Part shown: positions 33,174 through 41,858 of the stretch, piece after piece
Numbering within the stretch: the first letter of the stretch is position 1
How the letters are laid out: every line of letters starts with the position of its first letter
Assembly (NCBI GenBank): GCA_023461035.1
Contig: JAEWOD010000015.1
Location: 1 to 64,000 of the forward strand
Origin: Bacteroidota bacterium
GTDB lineage: Bacteria > Bacteroidota > Bacteroidia > Flavobacteriales > Weeksellaceae
Direction of reading: 5' to 3'
Length of the DNA: 64,000 nt
Program-made: the position numbers and the translations under genes
Notes under the pieces: model-generated
The model's input: only the letters and a program-made list of their open reading frames with translations
Told to the model about the DNA's origin: nothing
The model's database searches: none

Positions 33174-34466
33174 ATGAGCATCATTACACAAATTCACGCA
33201 AGACAAATTTTAGACTCAAGAGGAAATCCCACGGTAGAAGTGGACGTCGTTACCGAATCCGGAATCCTGGGGAGAGCGGCCGTACCATCGGGCGCTTCTA
33301 CAGGCGAACATGAAGCAGTTGAGCTTCGTGACGGCGGAAATGCTTTTCTCGGAAAAGGAGTACAAAATGCCGTGAAAAATGTAAATGAAATTATCGCCAG
33401 AGAATTAATCGGCTATAGCGTTTTTGATCAGGTATTGATTGACCAAACCATGATTGAACTGGACGGGACTGAAAACAAATCGAAGCTGGGAGCCAATGCC
33501 ATTTTGGGCGTTTCACTTGCCGTGGCTCATGCCGCTGCCAATGAGTTGAACATTCCGCTGTATCGCTACGTTGGCGGAACCAATGCCAAAGTGCTTCCGG
33601 TTCCCATGATGAACATCATCAACGGCGGTTCGCATTCAGATGCTCCGATTGCCTTTCAGGAATTCATGATTATGCCTGTGGTGGCAGATTCTTTTTCACA
33701 TGCTTTGCAAAAAGGAGCGGAAGTATTTCATACGCTTAAGAAAATCCTCCATGACCGAAATCTATCGACGGCCGTAGGCGACGAAGGTGGGTTTGCGCCT
33801 ACTTTTGACGGGACGGAAGATGCGCTGGATACAGTGATAAAAGCCATAGAAATGGCCGGATACAAACCGGGAGCGGAAATCAAAATTGCGTTGGATTGCG
33901 CTTCTTCTGAGTTTTATTCAGATGGAAAATACGATTATACAAAATTTGAAGGTAAAAGCGGTGCTATAAGAAGTCGTGAAGAGCAAGTGGCCTATTTAAA
34001 AGAACTGGCTGAAAAATACCCGATTATTTCCATCGAAGACGGAATGGATGAAAACGATTGGGAAGGTTGGAAAATGTTGACGGAAGCAATTGGCGATAAA
34101 GTCCAATTGGTGGGAGATGATTTATTGGTAACCAATGTGAAAAAATTGAAAAAAGCCATTGATACAAAAACCGCCAATTCCATTTTGATCAAAGTAAACC
34201 AAATCGGAACGTTGACCGAAACCATCGATGCGGTTCAAATGGCACAGAATGCCGGTTACACAGCGGTCATGTCGCATCGTTCAGGTGAAACGGAAGACAC
34301 GACGATTGCGGATCTGGCCGTTGCCTTAAATACCGGGCAAATCAAAACCGGATCGGCTTCGCGTTCTGACCGTATGGCCAAATACAATCAACTGATCAGA
34401 ATCGAAGAAATATTGGGCGAGACCGCAGTTTATCCGCAATTCTCTGCTTTTAAAGTAAAAAATTAA
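33174..34466 (+). CDS. eno: enolase
   Basis: Glycolytic enzyme converting 2-phosphoglycerate to phosphoenolpyruvate. From the ATG 33174 the protein starts MSIITQIHARQILDSRGNPTVEVDV, the family's usual N-terminus; a longer frame to 33147 would begin at the promoter and is rejected. Motifs: GASTGEHEAVELRDG, Mg-site residues in SIEDGMDENDWEGW and VGDDLLVTN, catalytic Lys in ILIKVNQIGTLTET, and SHRSGETEDT. Full length (430). It is followed by the citrate synthase gene on the same strand, a common pairing in Flavobacteriia. Confidence 0.97.
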   Translation: MSIITQIHARQILDSRGNPTVEVDVVTESGILGRAAVPSGASTGEHEAVELRDGGNAFLGKGVQNAVKNVNEIIARELIGYSVFDQVLIDQTMIELDGTENKSKLGANAILGVSLAVAHAAANELNIPLYRYVGGTNAKVLPVPMMNIINGGSHSDAPIAFQEFMIMPVVADSFSHALQKGAEVFHTLKKILHDRNLSTAVGDEGGFAPTFDGTEDALDTVIKAIEMAGYKPGAEIKIALDCASSEFYSDGKYDYTKFEGKSGAIRSREEQVAYLKELAEKYPIISIEDGMDENDWEGWKMLTEAIGDKVQLVGDDLLVTNVKKLKKAIDTKTANSILIKVNQIGTLTETIDAVQMAQNAGYTAVMSHRSGETEDTTIADLAVALNTGQIKTGSASRSDRMAKYNQLIRIEEILGETAVYPQFSAFKVKN

Positions 34467-34545
34467 ATTATAGAAAATATTGATAAATCTCATTTTGAGA
34501 ATTGATTGAGTTTATTGTATATTGCTATCCAAACTAATAATTATT

Positions 34546-35832
34546 ATGTCAGATAAAGCAAAATTTATTCATAACGGAACAGAGTTGGAGTTTGACGTAC
34601 CGATGGGTACAATGGACGAAAAATATGTTGACTTTTCCAATTTCCGTTCTCAAACCGGAGGCATCATCACACTGGATCCGGGCTATAAAAATACAGGTTC
34701 ATGTAAAAGCGAAATCACTTTTTTGGATGGTGAGGAAGGGGTACTGATGTACCGTGGCTATCCGATTGAACAATTGGCTGAAAAATCCAATTTCACAGAA
34801 GTGATGTATCTTTTGTTAAAAGGAAACCTTCCCACAAGTGAAGAATTGACCAAATTTGAAAACGATATCAAAGACCACGACATGGTTTCGGAAGATATCA
34901 CAAAAATTTTAGCGGCGTTTCCAAGTTCGGCACATCCTATGGGCGTTTTGTCCACTTTAACAAGTGCCTTGACAGCCTTTAACCCGAAAGCTGTCAATGT
35001 AAAATCGGAAGCCGACATGTACCGTGCTGCGGTTACTTTATTGGGGAAATTCCCGGTATTGGCATCCTGGACTTTGCGAAAAATGAAAGGCTGGCCATTG
35101 AATTATTCAGACAACAAATTAGGATATGTTGAGAATTTCTACCAATTGATGTTCAGACAACCCAATAAGGATTTGGAAATGGATCCGATTGTCATCGATG
35201 CGTTAGATAAATTATTGATTTTGCATGCAGACCATGAACAAAACTGTTCAACTTCAACCGTAAGGCTGGTTGGCTCTGCACACACAGGGTTATTTGCTTC
35301 GATTTCATCCGGAGTATCAGCACTTTGGGGACCGCTTCATGGCGGTGCCAATCAGGAAGTGGTGGAAATGTTGGAACGCATCCAGGAAGACGGCGGAAAC
35401 GTTCAAAAATGGGTGGACAAAGCAAAAGATAAAAACGACGATTTCCGTTTAATGGGATTCGGACACCGTGTTTATAAAAACTTTGACCCGAGAGCGAGAA
35501 TCATCAAAAAAGCGGCCGATCAGATTTTGGATAAACTGGGCATTCAGGATGAAGCTCTGGACATTGCAAAAAAATTGGAACAAGCAGCTTTGGAGGACGA
35601 ATATTTTGTAAGCAGAAAATTATATCCAAACGTAGATTTCTATTCGGGAATCATTTACAAAGCGCTGGGCATCCCAACTGAAATGTTTACCGTTATGTTT
35701 GCGGTAGGAAGACTTCCGGGTTGGATTGCACAATGGATAGAAATGCGCAAAAATAACGAACCTATCGGTCGTCCGAGACAGATTTATACCGGCGAACCGA
35801 AAAGAGATTATACGGAGATTCAGTCAAGATAA
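34546..35832 (+). CDS. gltA: citrate synthase
   Basis: Condenses acetyl-CoA and oxaloacetate at the entry of the TCA cycle. 428 residues from ATG 34546 (MSDKAKFIHNGTELEFDV). It has the type II bacterial layout: LDPGYKNTGSCKSEITFLDGEEGVLMYRGYPIEQLA, the catalytic His of LILHADHEQNCSTSTVRLVGSAHTG, LWGPLHGGANQEV, MGFGHRVYKNFDPRA and the catalytic Asp region YPNVDFYSGI. A hairpin with a T-run ends the unit. Confidence 0.97.
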   Translation: MSDKAKFIHNGTELEFDVPMGTMDEKYVDFSNFRSQTGGIITLDPGYKNTGSCKSEITFLDGEEGVLMYRGYPIEQLAEKSNFTEVMYLLLKGNLPTSEELTKFENDIKDHDMVSEDITKILAAFPSSAHPMGVLSTLTSALTAFNPKAVNVKSEADMYRAAVTLLGKFPVLASWTLRKMKGWPLNYSDNKLGYVENFYQLMFRQPNKDLEMDPIVIDALDKLLILHADHEQNCSTSTVRLVGSAHTGLFASISSGVSALWGPLHGGANQEVVEMLERIQEDGGNVQKWVDKAKDKNDDFRLMGFGHRVYKNFDPRARIIKKAADQILDKLGIQDEALDIAKKLEQAALEDEYFVSRKLYPNVDFYSGIIYKALGIPTEMFTVMFAVGRLPGWIAQWIEMRKNNEPIGRPRQIYTGEPKRDYTEIQSR

Positions 35833-35853
35833 TCTAAGAACTTTATATTTCAG

Positions 35854-35887
35854 GAGGCATTTCCGATGGATTTGCCTCTTTTTTTTA
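35854..35887 (+). terminator. terminator of gltA
   Basis: GAGGCA ... TGCCTC stem around a small inner hairpin (TCC-GAT-GGA), followed by nine T residues. Confidence 0.75.
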
Positions 35888-35992
35888 TCCACTGAAGCAG
35901 AGGTAAATTGATTTTCTTCTTCCCTTTAGGAGCGGTGAAAAAAAGTAATCAGACATTCAGGCATAAATACGGAAAATCGTAAAAAATTTATG

Positions 35993-36000
35993 TAGATTTG
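35993..36000 (+). promoter_or_regulatory. -7 element of the nitronate monooxygenase-like gene
   Basis: TAGATTTG, 20 nt before the ATG at 36021, fits TAnnTTTG. Confidence 0.55.
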
Positions 36001-36020
36001 TTATTCAAGCATAATAAATC

Positions 36021-36983
36021 ATGACCATAGAAGAACTCCAATCATCTCTTGAATTACCTGTTATTGTTTCGCCCATGTTTATCGTTTCAGGGACAAAATT
36101 GGTAGTGGAATGTTGCAAAAACGGAATTGTCGGAACCTTTCCGGCGCTCAATGGCCGGACTTCAGCAGATTTTGAAAATATGCTTCAAGAAATTCAATCT
36201 GAATTAAAGGAATTTGAAGAATCAACCGGAAAAAAAACGGCACCTTTTGGAGTGAATTTGATTGTAAATAAAACCAATCCCCGACTCCTACCCGATTTGG
36301 AAATCTGTATCAAATATAAAGTTCCGTTGATCATTACATCTTTGGGAGCCGTAAAAGAAATTGTGGATGCGGTTCATGGTTATGGCGGATTGATTTTTCA
36401 TGATATTGTAAAAAAGAGACATGCTGAAAAAGCCGCAGAAGCCGGTGTGGATGGGATTATTTGTGTGTCGGCAGGTGCCGGAGGCCATGCCGGAATGGCA
36501 CATCCGTTTGCTTTGGTCAATGAAATCAAATCCTTTTATAAAGGTGCTATCATCATGGCAGGAAGTATCAATACAGGAAATGAAGTTTTAGCTGCAGAAA
36601 TTGCAGGAGCCGATTTTGCGTATATGGGAACAAGATTCATTGCGACAAAAGAATGTCTGGCTTCTGATGAATACAAACAAATAATTGTGGCATCGGGAAT
36701 TGATGATGTGCTTTATACCGACGGTGTTTCCGGGGTGAATGCTAATTTCCTTAAGAAAAGCATCGAAAAGGCCGGAATAGATATTTCTGAGAAAAAAGAA
36801 GAAGATTTTTCGAAATTAAGCGGAGAACATGCCAAAGCATGGAAAGATATCTGGTCGGCCGGTCATGGTGTGGCGGAAATCCATGATGTTCCGTCGGTTC
36901 GGGAATTGACCGGAAGATTAAAATCCGAATACAAATCGGGATTGGAGAAATGTAAATCCATTGCAGTTAATTTGAAATTTTAA
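36021..36983 (+). CDS. nitronate monooxygenase family FMN protein
   Basis: FMN-dependent TIM-barrel oxidoreductase of 320 residues, related to nitronate monooxygenase and FabK. Blocks: LPVIVSPMFIVSGTKLVVECCKNGIVGTFPALN, APFGVNLIVNKTNPRL, DGIICVSAGAGGHAG (FMN-phosphate loop with the family His) and AGADFAYMGTRFIATKECLAS. Its stop overlaps the start of the acyl-CoA thioesterase gene (TAATG), so both are one unit; a role in lipid metabolism is as likely as nitronate detoxification. Confidence 0.88.
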   Translation: MTIEELQSSLELPVIVSPMFIVSGTKLVVECCKNGIVGTFPALNGRTSADFENMLQEIQSELKEFEESTGKKTAPFGVNLIVNKTNPRLLPDLEICIKYKVPLIITSLGAVKEIVDAVHGYGGLIFHDIVKKRHAEKAAEAGVDGIICVSAGAGGHAGMAHPFALVNEIKSFYKGAIIMAGSINTGNEVLAAEIAGADFAYMGTRFIATKECLASDEYKQIIVASGIDDVLYTDGVSGVNANFLKKSIEKAGIDISEKKEEDFSKLSGEHAKAWKDIWSAGHGVAEIHDVPSVRELTGRLKSEYKSGLEKCKSIAVNLKF

Positions 36984-37849
36984 TGAAAACAACGCAGGAA
37001 TTAATTGATTTAATAGAACTAAAACAACTCTCCGAAACGAGTTTTGAAGGATTCAGCATCACGGTTGGAAGTAAAAATGTGTTTGGCGGTCAGGTTTTGG
37101 CTCAGGCATTAAACGCTGCATCTCGAACGGTTCCGGAAGAAAGGATTTGTCATTCGCTTCATGGTTATTTTATTTTACCGGGTGATTTGGAAAAACCCAT
37201 TACCTATAAAGTTCAGAAAGTTCGGGATGGTGGGAGTTTCACGACAAGGTATGTAACGGCAGAACAGGATGGAAATTCGATTTTTGTGCTGGCAAGTTCG
37301 TTTCAAAAAAGTGAAGAGGGTTATGAATTTCAGTCGGAAATGCCTGAAGTTCCCGAGCCGGATACATTATTGAGTTGGGAAGAAATTTATGAACAAACCA
37401 AAGATTTCCTGCCGGAGAGTTTCGGGAGGTTTTTGGGCTTGGAAAGACCGATTGTTTTTAAACCAACTATTATCAATAATCCTTTGGAGAAAGTGGATTT
37501 GCCTCCATTTCAAAATGTTTGGTTTCGATTCAAAGAATTAAAGGAAAGTTTATCGCTTGCTCATTTTCAGGAAATATTGGCCTACGTTTCCGATTACAAT
37601 ATTCTGGTAACTGCTTTGCAACCACATGCTTCCCGGGCGCATTTTGGAAATATGCAGATGGCGAGTCTGGATCATGCGATGTGGTTTCACCGTATTCCGG
37701 ACGATTTTTCGGGATGGTTTTTATATCATATCGAAGTCCCAAGTACTTCAAACGCAAGAGGTTTGACCATGGGTAAAATTTTCAGTCAGGATGGGAAATT
37801 GATTGCCAGCACCGGTCAGGAAGGTCTGATGCGAAAATTGGTAAAATAG
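36983..37849 (+). CDS. tesB: acyl-CoA thioesterase II
   Basis: Double-hotdog thioesterase of 288 residues that frees fatty acids from acyl-CoA. It shows GSKNVFGGQVLAQALNAASRT, RICHSLHGYFILPGDLEKPITYKVQKVRDGGSFTTRYV, and in the second half SDYNILVTALQPHA, MASLDHAMWFHR (catalytic Asp) and GWFLYHIEVPSTSNARGLTMGKIFSQDGKLIASTGQEGLMR. Coupled to the upstream FMN protein by a one-base overlap. Confidence 0.93.
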   Translation: MKTTQELIDLIELKQLSETSFEGFSITVGSKNVFGGQVLAQALNAASRTVPEERICHSLHGYFILPGDLEKPITYKVQKVRDGGSFTTRYVTAEQDGNSIFVLASSFQKSEEGYEFQSEMPEVPEPDTLLSWEEIYEQTKDFLPESFGRFLGLERPIVFKPTIINNPLEKVDLPPFQNVWFRFKELKESLSLAHFQEILAYVSDYNILVTALQPHASRAHFGNMQMASLDHAMWFHRIPDDFSGWFLYHIEVPSTSNARGLTMGKIFSQDGKLIASTGQEGLMRKLVK

Positions 37850-37894
37850 AATTAAGTTGAAAATTCGCTAAAGTTTAGTATTTTTAACTTCTCT

Positions 37895-39019
37895 ATGTAC
37901 CATGACCTATTGAACATACTTATTTTGGTGGGTGCGATACAAGGTTTGATTTTTACCATTGTAGCACTGACTTTTAAAAAATTTAAAAGTAAAAGCACTT
38001 TTTTTCTTGCTTTGCTTATTCTTGCTTTTTCATTGAACAACATTCAGTATTTTTTGTGGGAAACCGATATAGTGGATAAGGAATTCTTTTTTGGCTATCT
38101 CTATTTTCCTTTTGCTTCCATCTCTATGGTTTTTTATTTTTTTTATGTCAAATTATTTTTGTTCCCAAATAATCCCATAAAAACTTTCCAGAAACTATTA
38201 TTCCTTCCTTTTCTTTTGTTTTTTCTTTCCACGGTTTACTATAAAATCGGTTATATAAATGGAACACTTTCCCCGTCCACCATAGAATTTTTCGGTAGTT
38301 GGATTTATGTCCACGAAATATTCAGCGTTTTGTTTTCACTCGTTCTTTTACTTTTTACTTATAAACTGATTGTAAAATTTGAAAAAAAACAGCTTAGCGG
38401 AAAAACTCAAATCCCAAGGGTTGAATTGAATTGGTTAAAGATCCTGACTTTGATTTCATTTGTGTTATGTCTGATCTGGATGATTTCTATTTATGACGAA
38501 TTGAAATTCGGGAGTGAAAATGTTACGTTTTATTATATTTTATGGTTGGGAATGTCCGTCACCATTTACATTTTGGGACATATAGGTTTATACCGATTTG
38601 GGGTATTAAAGGAACAAAAAAGCATACAAAAATTTTCCCGATTCCATAGACCCATTATTGCCGTACAGCAAGAATTTGGTCGAAATGAGCATATAGAGTC
38701 TTTTGAGAAATTCGTAAAATCGGAAAAAAATTTTTTGGATGCCAATTTATCTTTGGATTCGGTGGCGGAAAATCTGCAAATCAACAAAAGTTATCTTTCG
38801 CGTATTATCAACATGGAGCTTGAAAAAGGGTTTTCTGATTATGTAAATGAATTGCGCGTGGAAGAAGCCAAACGCTATATGTCCAATCCGGAATTTAAAA
38901 ACTACACATTACTTTCCATAGGCCTGGAAGCCGGATTCAATTCCAAATCGGCTTTTAATTCTGCCTTTAAAAAATTTACCGGAAAGACGCCTTCCGAATT
39001 CCGGAATTCGATTCGTTAA
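37895..39019 (+). CDS. AraC family regulator with N-terminal membrane domain
   Basis: A 374-residue protein with about seven membrane helices in residues 1-230 and an AraC-type HTH at the end (about 275-374; LSLDSVAENLQINKSYLSRIINMELEKGFSDYVNELRVEEAKRYM ... IGLEAGFNSKSAFNSAFKKFTGKTPSEFR). Membrane-bound AraC proteins of this layout are common in Flavobacteriia. The helical part may sense a membrane or extracellular signal. It is downstream of tesB with 45 bp between. Confidence 0.88.
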   Translation: MYHDLLNILILVGAIQGLIFTIVALTFKKFKSKSTFFLALLILAFSLNNIQYFLWETDIVDKEFFFGYLYFPFASISMVFYFFYVKLFLFPNNPIKTFQKLLFLPFLLFFLSTVYYKIGYINGTLSPSTIEFFGSWIYVHEIFSVLFSLVLLLFTYKLIVKFEKKQLSGKTQIPRVELNWLKILTLISFVLCLIWMISIYDELKFGSENVTFYYILWLGMSVTIYILGHIGLYRFGVLKEQKSIQKFSRFHRPIIAVQQEFGRNEHIESFEKFVKSEKNFLDANLSLDSVAENLQINKSYLSRIINMELEKGFSDYVNELRVEEAKRYMSNPEFKNYTLLSIGLEAGFNSKSAFNSAFKKFTGKTPSEFRNSIR

Positions 39020-39023
39020 ATTC

Positions 39024-39053
39024 AAAAAAAAACGAGCCAAATAAATTGGCTCG
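39024..39053 (-). terminator. terminator of the M23 peptidase gene
   Basis: CGAGCCAA-ATAAA-TTGGCTCG (39033-39053); on the minus strand the stem is followed by a run of nine T. It also lies right behind the AraC gene stop. Confidence 0.8.
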
Positions 39054-39091
39054 CCTTAGGTAGGTCAGCATATATGGTAGCAGAGAGAGGA

Positions 39092-40525
39092 TTACTTTTT
39101 GATGAATTTTTTATGTTCTATTTTATTTCCGGATTGAATTCGAAGTAAATAAGTTCCTGCCGGTAATTGATTTACATTTATCTGAATTTGTTTGGAATCA
39201 AAAGATTGTTTGCTGTAAACTCTCCCGTCAATTCCCAAAATAGTTGCAGATTCTATAGGTTTATCATATCCTACATTTAATGTACTTTGGGCAGGATTCG
39301 GATAAAGTGTTAAAGCAGAGGCATCATTTTCATCCAGTCCCATGTTGGTGTTGATCCCAAAAACCGTTTCATAGATATTTCCACCAAATGTTGCTGTGAC
39401 TGTATAAACTCCATCCATCCAAGAATTGTCAGACTGAAATGACCAAAATGCATAAGCAGTAGGATAGAAAACACCCCAATCATTTACCCAGTCCCAGTCA
39501 TATAAAATATCATTGTTGGGCTTTTTAATCTGGATATGTGTAATATCCCCATCGTTTATGTCACGGAAATAAATTTTCAGAAATACCATATCTCCGGGGA
39601 TAAAATTGATTTTCTCGTATGTATTTTCTATTACGGGACATTCGTTATCTTGGGTAGATTCGGAATGGGTAGAAATCGTATTGATGCGGGGTACGGCATA
39701 AGGTTCCTGAACCTGCCACCAGCTTTCATCATTCATGGAATTACAATCACCGGCATAAGGGTCTATCACATTATTACCGGAATCACGCACTTCAAAATGC
39801 AAATGAGGAATGGTGCTGCTACCGGAACTTCCGGCTACGCCTAAATATTCGCCGGCAGAAACCATATCGCCTATTTCTTTTTCATTTAGGGTGTTTTTCT
39901 TAAAGTGCATATAAATGGTCTGGCTACCATCTGCATGTTCCAACACAAATCCATTCCAATTTTGATTTCCGTTATTCAAACAATTCAAATCAAAAAAACC
40001 ATCTCTTTTATTGACGATAATTCCGTCTGCCGCAGCTACTACTTCCATTACATTTTCATTCATTCTTCTCCATGGATAAGGCCATAAAATATAATCGGTT
40101 CCTTGATGATTACCGGACGCCCAATCATAAGTTCTGGTTCCACAATGATAATCCAAAAGATTATTGTTAGGTGTAAGATTTTGATCTACCTGATTTTGTA
40201 AAGTGTGATAACCGTATTCCTGAAAACCGGCTTTTGGTCGATAAGGATCTATAAACAGCACTCCTCCTCCAAGCTCTGAAAATGCATCTGGATTTTCTTG
40301 CAAAATCTGGGCTTTGTTTTGAGAAATTTCCATATCGAGTAAAAATCTGGCTTGATCTGATAAACATTCTGCCTTTTCAAATTCAACGGCTACAAATTTG
40401 GAAGAATTTATTTTTACCCCCGGAGATGTGATATTTTCTTTGTTTGAAATATCATAAACATGTTCATGGATTTGAGCAGAAAGACCAATGCAGGCAATGC
40501 ATAAAATAAGTACAATTTTTTTCAT
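39092..40525 (-). CDS. secreted M23 family metallopeptidase with T9SS type A sorting domain
   Basis: Secreted peptidase of 477 residues from ATG 40525 (MKKIVLILCIACIGLSAQ signal). The LytM/M23 zinc site is HQGTD and HLHFEV, present in full. A beta-sandwich domain follows (about 290-400). The C-terminus is a type A sorting domain (LTLYPNPAQSTLNV ... LPAGTYLLRI ... KKFIKK), which sends it through T9SS. It should cleave peptidoglycan cross-links or glycine-rich proteins outside the cell. The frame extends 20 codons upstream, but a TAGTTTTG element at 40550-40557 lies within that extension, favouring 40525. Confidence 0.92.
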   Translation of the reverse strand: MKKIVLILCIACIGLSAQIHEHVYDISNKENITSPGVKINSSKFVAVEFEKAECLSDQARFLLDMEISQNKAQILQENPDAFSELGGGVLFIDPYRPKAGFQEYGYHTLQNQVDQNLTPNNNLLDYHCGTRTYDWASGNHQGTDYILWPYPWRRMNENVMEVVAAADGIIVNKRDGFFDLNCLNNGNQNWNGFVLEHADGSQTIYMHFKKNTLNEKEIGDMVSAGEYLGVAGSSGSSTIPHLHFEVRDSGNNVIDPYAGDCNSMNDESWWQVQEPYAVPRINTISTHSESTQDNECPVIENTYEKINFIPGDMVFLKIYFRDINDGDITHIQIKKPNNDILYDWDWVNDWGVFYPTAYAFWSFQSDNSWMDGVYTVTATFGGNIYETVFGINTNMGLDENDASALTLYPNPAQSTLNVGYDKPIESATILGIDGRVYSKQSFDSKQIQINVNQLPAGTYLLRIQSGNKIEHKKFIKK

Positions 40526-40549
40526 AAGTTTTATGATTTGAAGTTGGAA

Positions 40550-40557
40550 CAAAACTA
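40550..40557 (-). promoter_or_regulatory. -7 element of the M23 peptidase gene
   Basis: TAGTTTTG on the minus strand, 24 nt before the ATG at 40525. Confidence 0.5.
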
Positions 40558-40643
40558 ACAGAAGTCTCATTTTTTGAAGTATCAAATCTTGACATTGTAA
40601 AAAATCAATACTTTTTTTAACCTAAATTTTATAAAAAGAGTAT

Positions 40644-40834
40644 GAAACTGTTTAAATTTTACCGAAATTTATTTTATGCCTCTTAAAGATATCTTTGCTA
40701 AGTTTTAATACTCTTTTGAGCATATTTTTCACTTCCTATTCTTGATTTATCCCGATAAATCCTCAAACACGAAGCAAAAAATCCATCTCAAAATAGCTAT
40801 AAAAATTTTTAGCAATAAAATTTAAACAGTCTCT
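40644..40834. repeat. long imperfect palindrome, copy A
   Basis: Ends read GAAACTGTTTAAATTTTA on the left and its near reverse complement TAAAATTTAAACAGTCTC on the right. The centre is GATTTATC-CC-GATAAATC (40744-40761). The two arms pair over most of their length; the left arm carries about 29 extra bases. Reverse complement of copy B at 43513-43700, very similar over the full length. It fills most of the gap between the M23 peptidase and the 40916 gene. Confidence 0.88.
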
Positions 40835-40840
40835 ATAAAA

Positions 40841-40868
40841 AAAACGATAAACAAAGATTTATCGTTTT
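40841..40868 (-). terminator. terminator of the two-lipoprotein unit
   Basis: AAAACGATAAA-CAAAGA-TTTATCGTTTT (11-bp stem) between copy A and the stop of the 40916 gene; the T-run serves the minus strand. Confidence 0.8.
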
Positions 40869-40915
40869 CTTTATTCAATGTGTACATTGAATTTTAATTA
40901 ATCCGAATATGTATC

Positions 40916-41395
40916 TTATTCAATTTTCATTGAATTTTTTAAATAATAAGCTTCCAGTATTTCGGCCATCGGATAGTCAAACCAATCGGTCTGTTTTTTG
41001 ATTTTTAAAGTTTTATCCAATTCCAGACAAATCACAAATCTCGTACCCTCAACTTGTTTACCGTTGTAAGAATAAGGCATGGTAGTACCCGTCGCAATGA
41101 TGGTAGAATCGTTGCTAAGGATTTCGTCGATCTGAATTGTTTCAGTTGAACTGTATTTAAATCCGGGGTCACTCCAACCATAAAACTGTTCGTACAAAAA
41201 TTTCGGATCGTCTGTTTCCGATTCAAACCCTATGTTTTCATAGTCAAACTTTTCGGCATAGAAAGACAATATTTTATCTACTTCTTTACGTTTGGAATAG
41301 GTTTCAAAAAACCGCTCTCCTATTTGTTGGGTTTTATTTTCTTTGGAACAAGAAATCAAAAACACTACGGAAAGAATTAACAAGCAATTTTTCAT
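40916..41395 (-). CDS. putative lipoprotein with SnoaL-like fold
   Basis: A 159-residue protein with a lipoprotein signal (LLILSVVFLISC, Cys 16). The mature part (QQIGERFFETYSKRKEVDKILSFYAEKFDYENIGFES ... EGTRFVICLELDKTLKIKKQTDWFDYP) matches the rhythm of nuclear-transport-factor-2/SnoaL proteins. Such small folds often bind ligands or serve as immunity-like proteins; no function can be assigned. It starts directly behind the stop of the upstream lipoprotein gene (no gap), so they are coupled. Confidence 0.72.
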   Translation of the reverse strand: MKNCLLILSVVFLISCSKENKTQQIGERFFETYSKRKEVDKILSFYAEKFDYENIGFESETDDPKFLYEQFYGWSDPGFKYSSTETIQIDEILSNDSTIIATGTTMPYSYNGKQVEGTRFVICLELDKTLKIKKQTDWFDYPMAEILEAYYLKNSMKIE

Positions 41396-41812
41396 TTAGT
41401 CAGGGATTCGTTTTAAATATTGTTCCGGCTCCATGTATGTCAAACTATCATTTCCGGTCATGGCAACCCATGTGTCGTTATCAGACCAACCATAGTATTT
41501 CACAGAAACACTTCCGCTTTTTGGGCCTAATTCTATGATGGTTCCATCATCTACTTTTGACCAATTCCCAAATGCTCTTTTTCCGTTTTCCGTACTTTCA
41601 AATGTATCTCCATTTAATTTTAATTCGATTTCTTTTCCATTTATCTTTCCTTTAAAGGTACCTTCATAACTGATTTTTTCTGAGTTTATCAGCGAAGTTT
41701 CTTCCATGGATTCTATGGTTTCTTTACTCAATTCGCCTTCGGCAAGTTTCTCTTTCTCTCCACATGAAATCACCAGAATTCCGGCAATCAGGGGAATTAA
41801 AATTTTATTCAT
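41396..41812 (-). CDS. putative lipoprotein, NlpE-like beta domain
   Basis: A 138-residue protein from ATG 41812 (MNKILIPLIAGILVISC, lipobox Cys 17). A linker rich in Glu is followed by a small beta-barrel (YEGTFKGKINGKEIELKLNGDTFES ... FGNWSKVDDGTIIEL), which resembles the N-terminal domain of copper-resistance NlpE proteins but lacks their CxxC. It directly abuts the next lipoprotein gene. A frame start at 41833 exists; the shorter start gives a cleaner signal. Confidence 0.68.
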   Translation of the reverse strand: MNKILIPLIAGILVISCGEKEKLAEGELSKETIESMEETSLINSEKISYEGTFKGKINGKEIELKLNGDTFESTENGKRAFGNWSKVDDGTIIELGPKSGSVSVKYYGWSDNDTWVAMTGNDSLTYMEPEQYLKRIPD

Positions 41813-41858
41813 AAAACTGGATTTAATTTTCAACGAATATTTGTGTGTGTTTAGTATA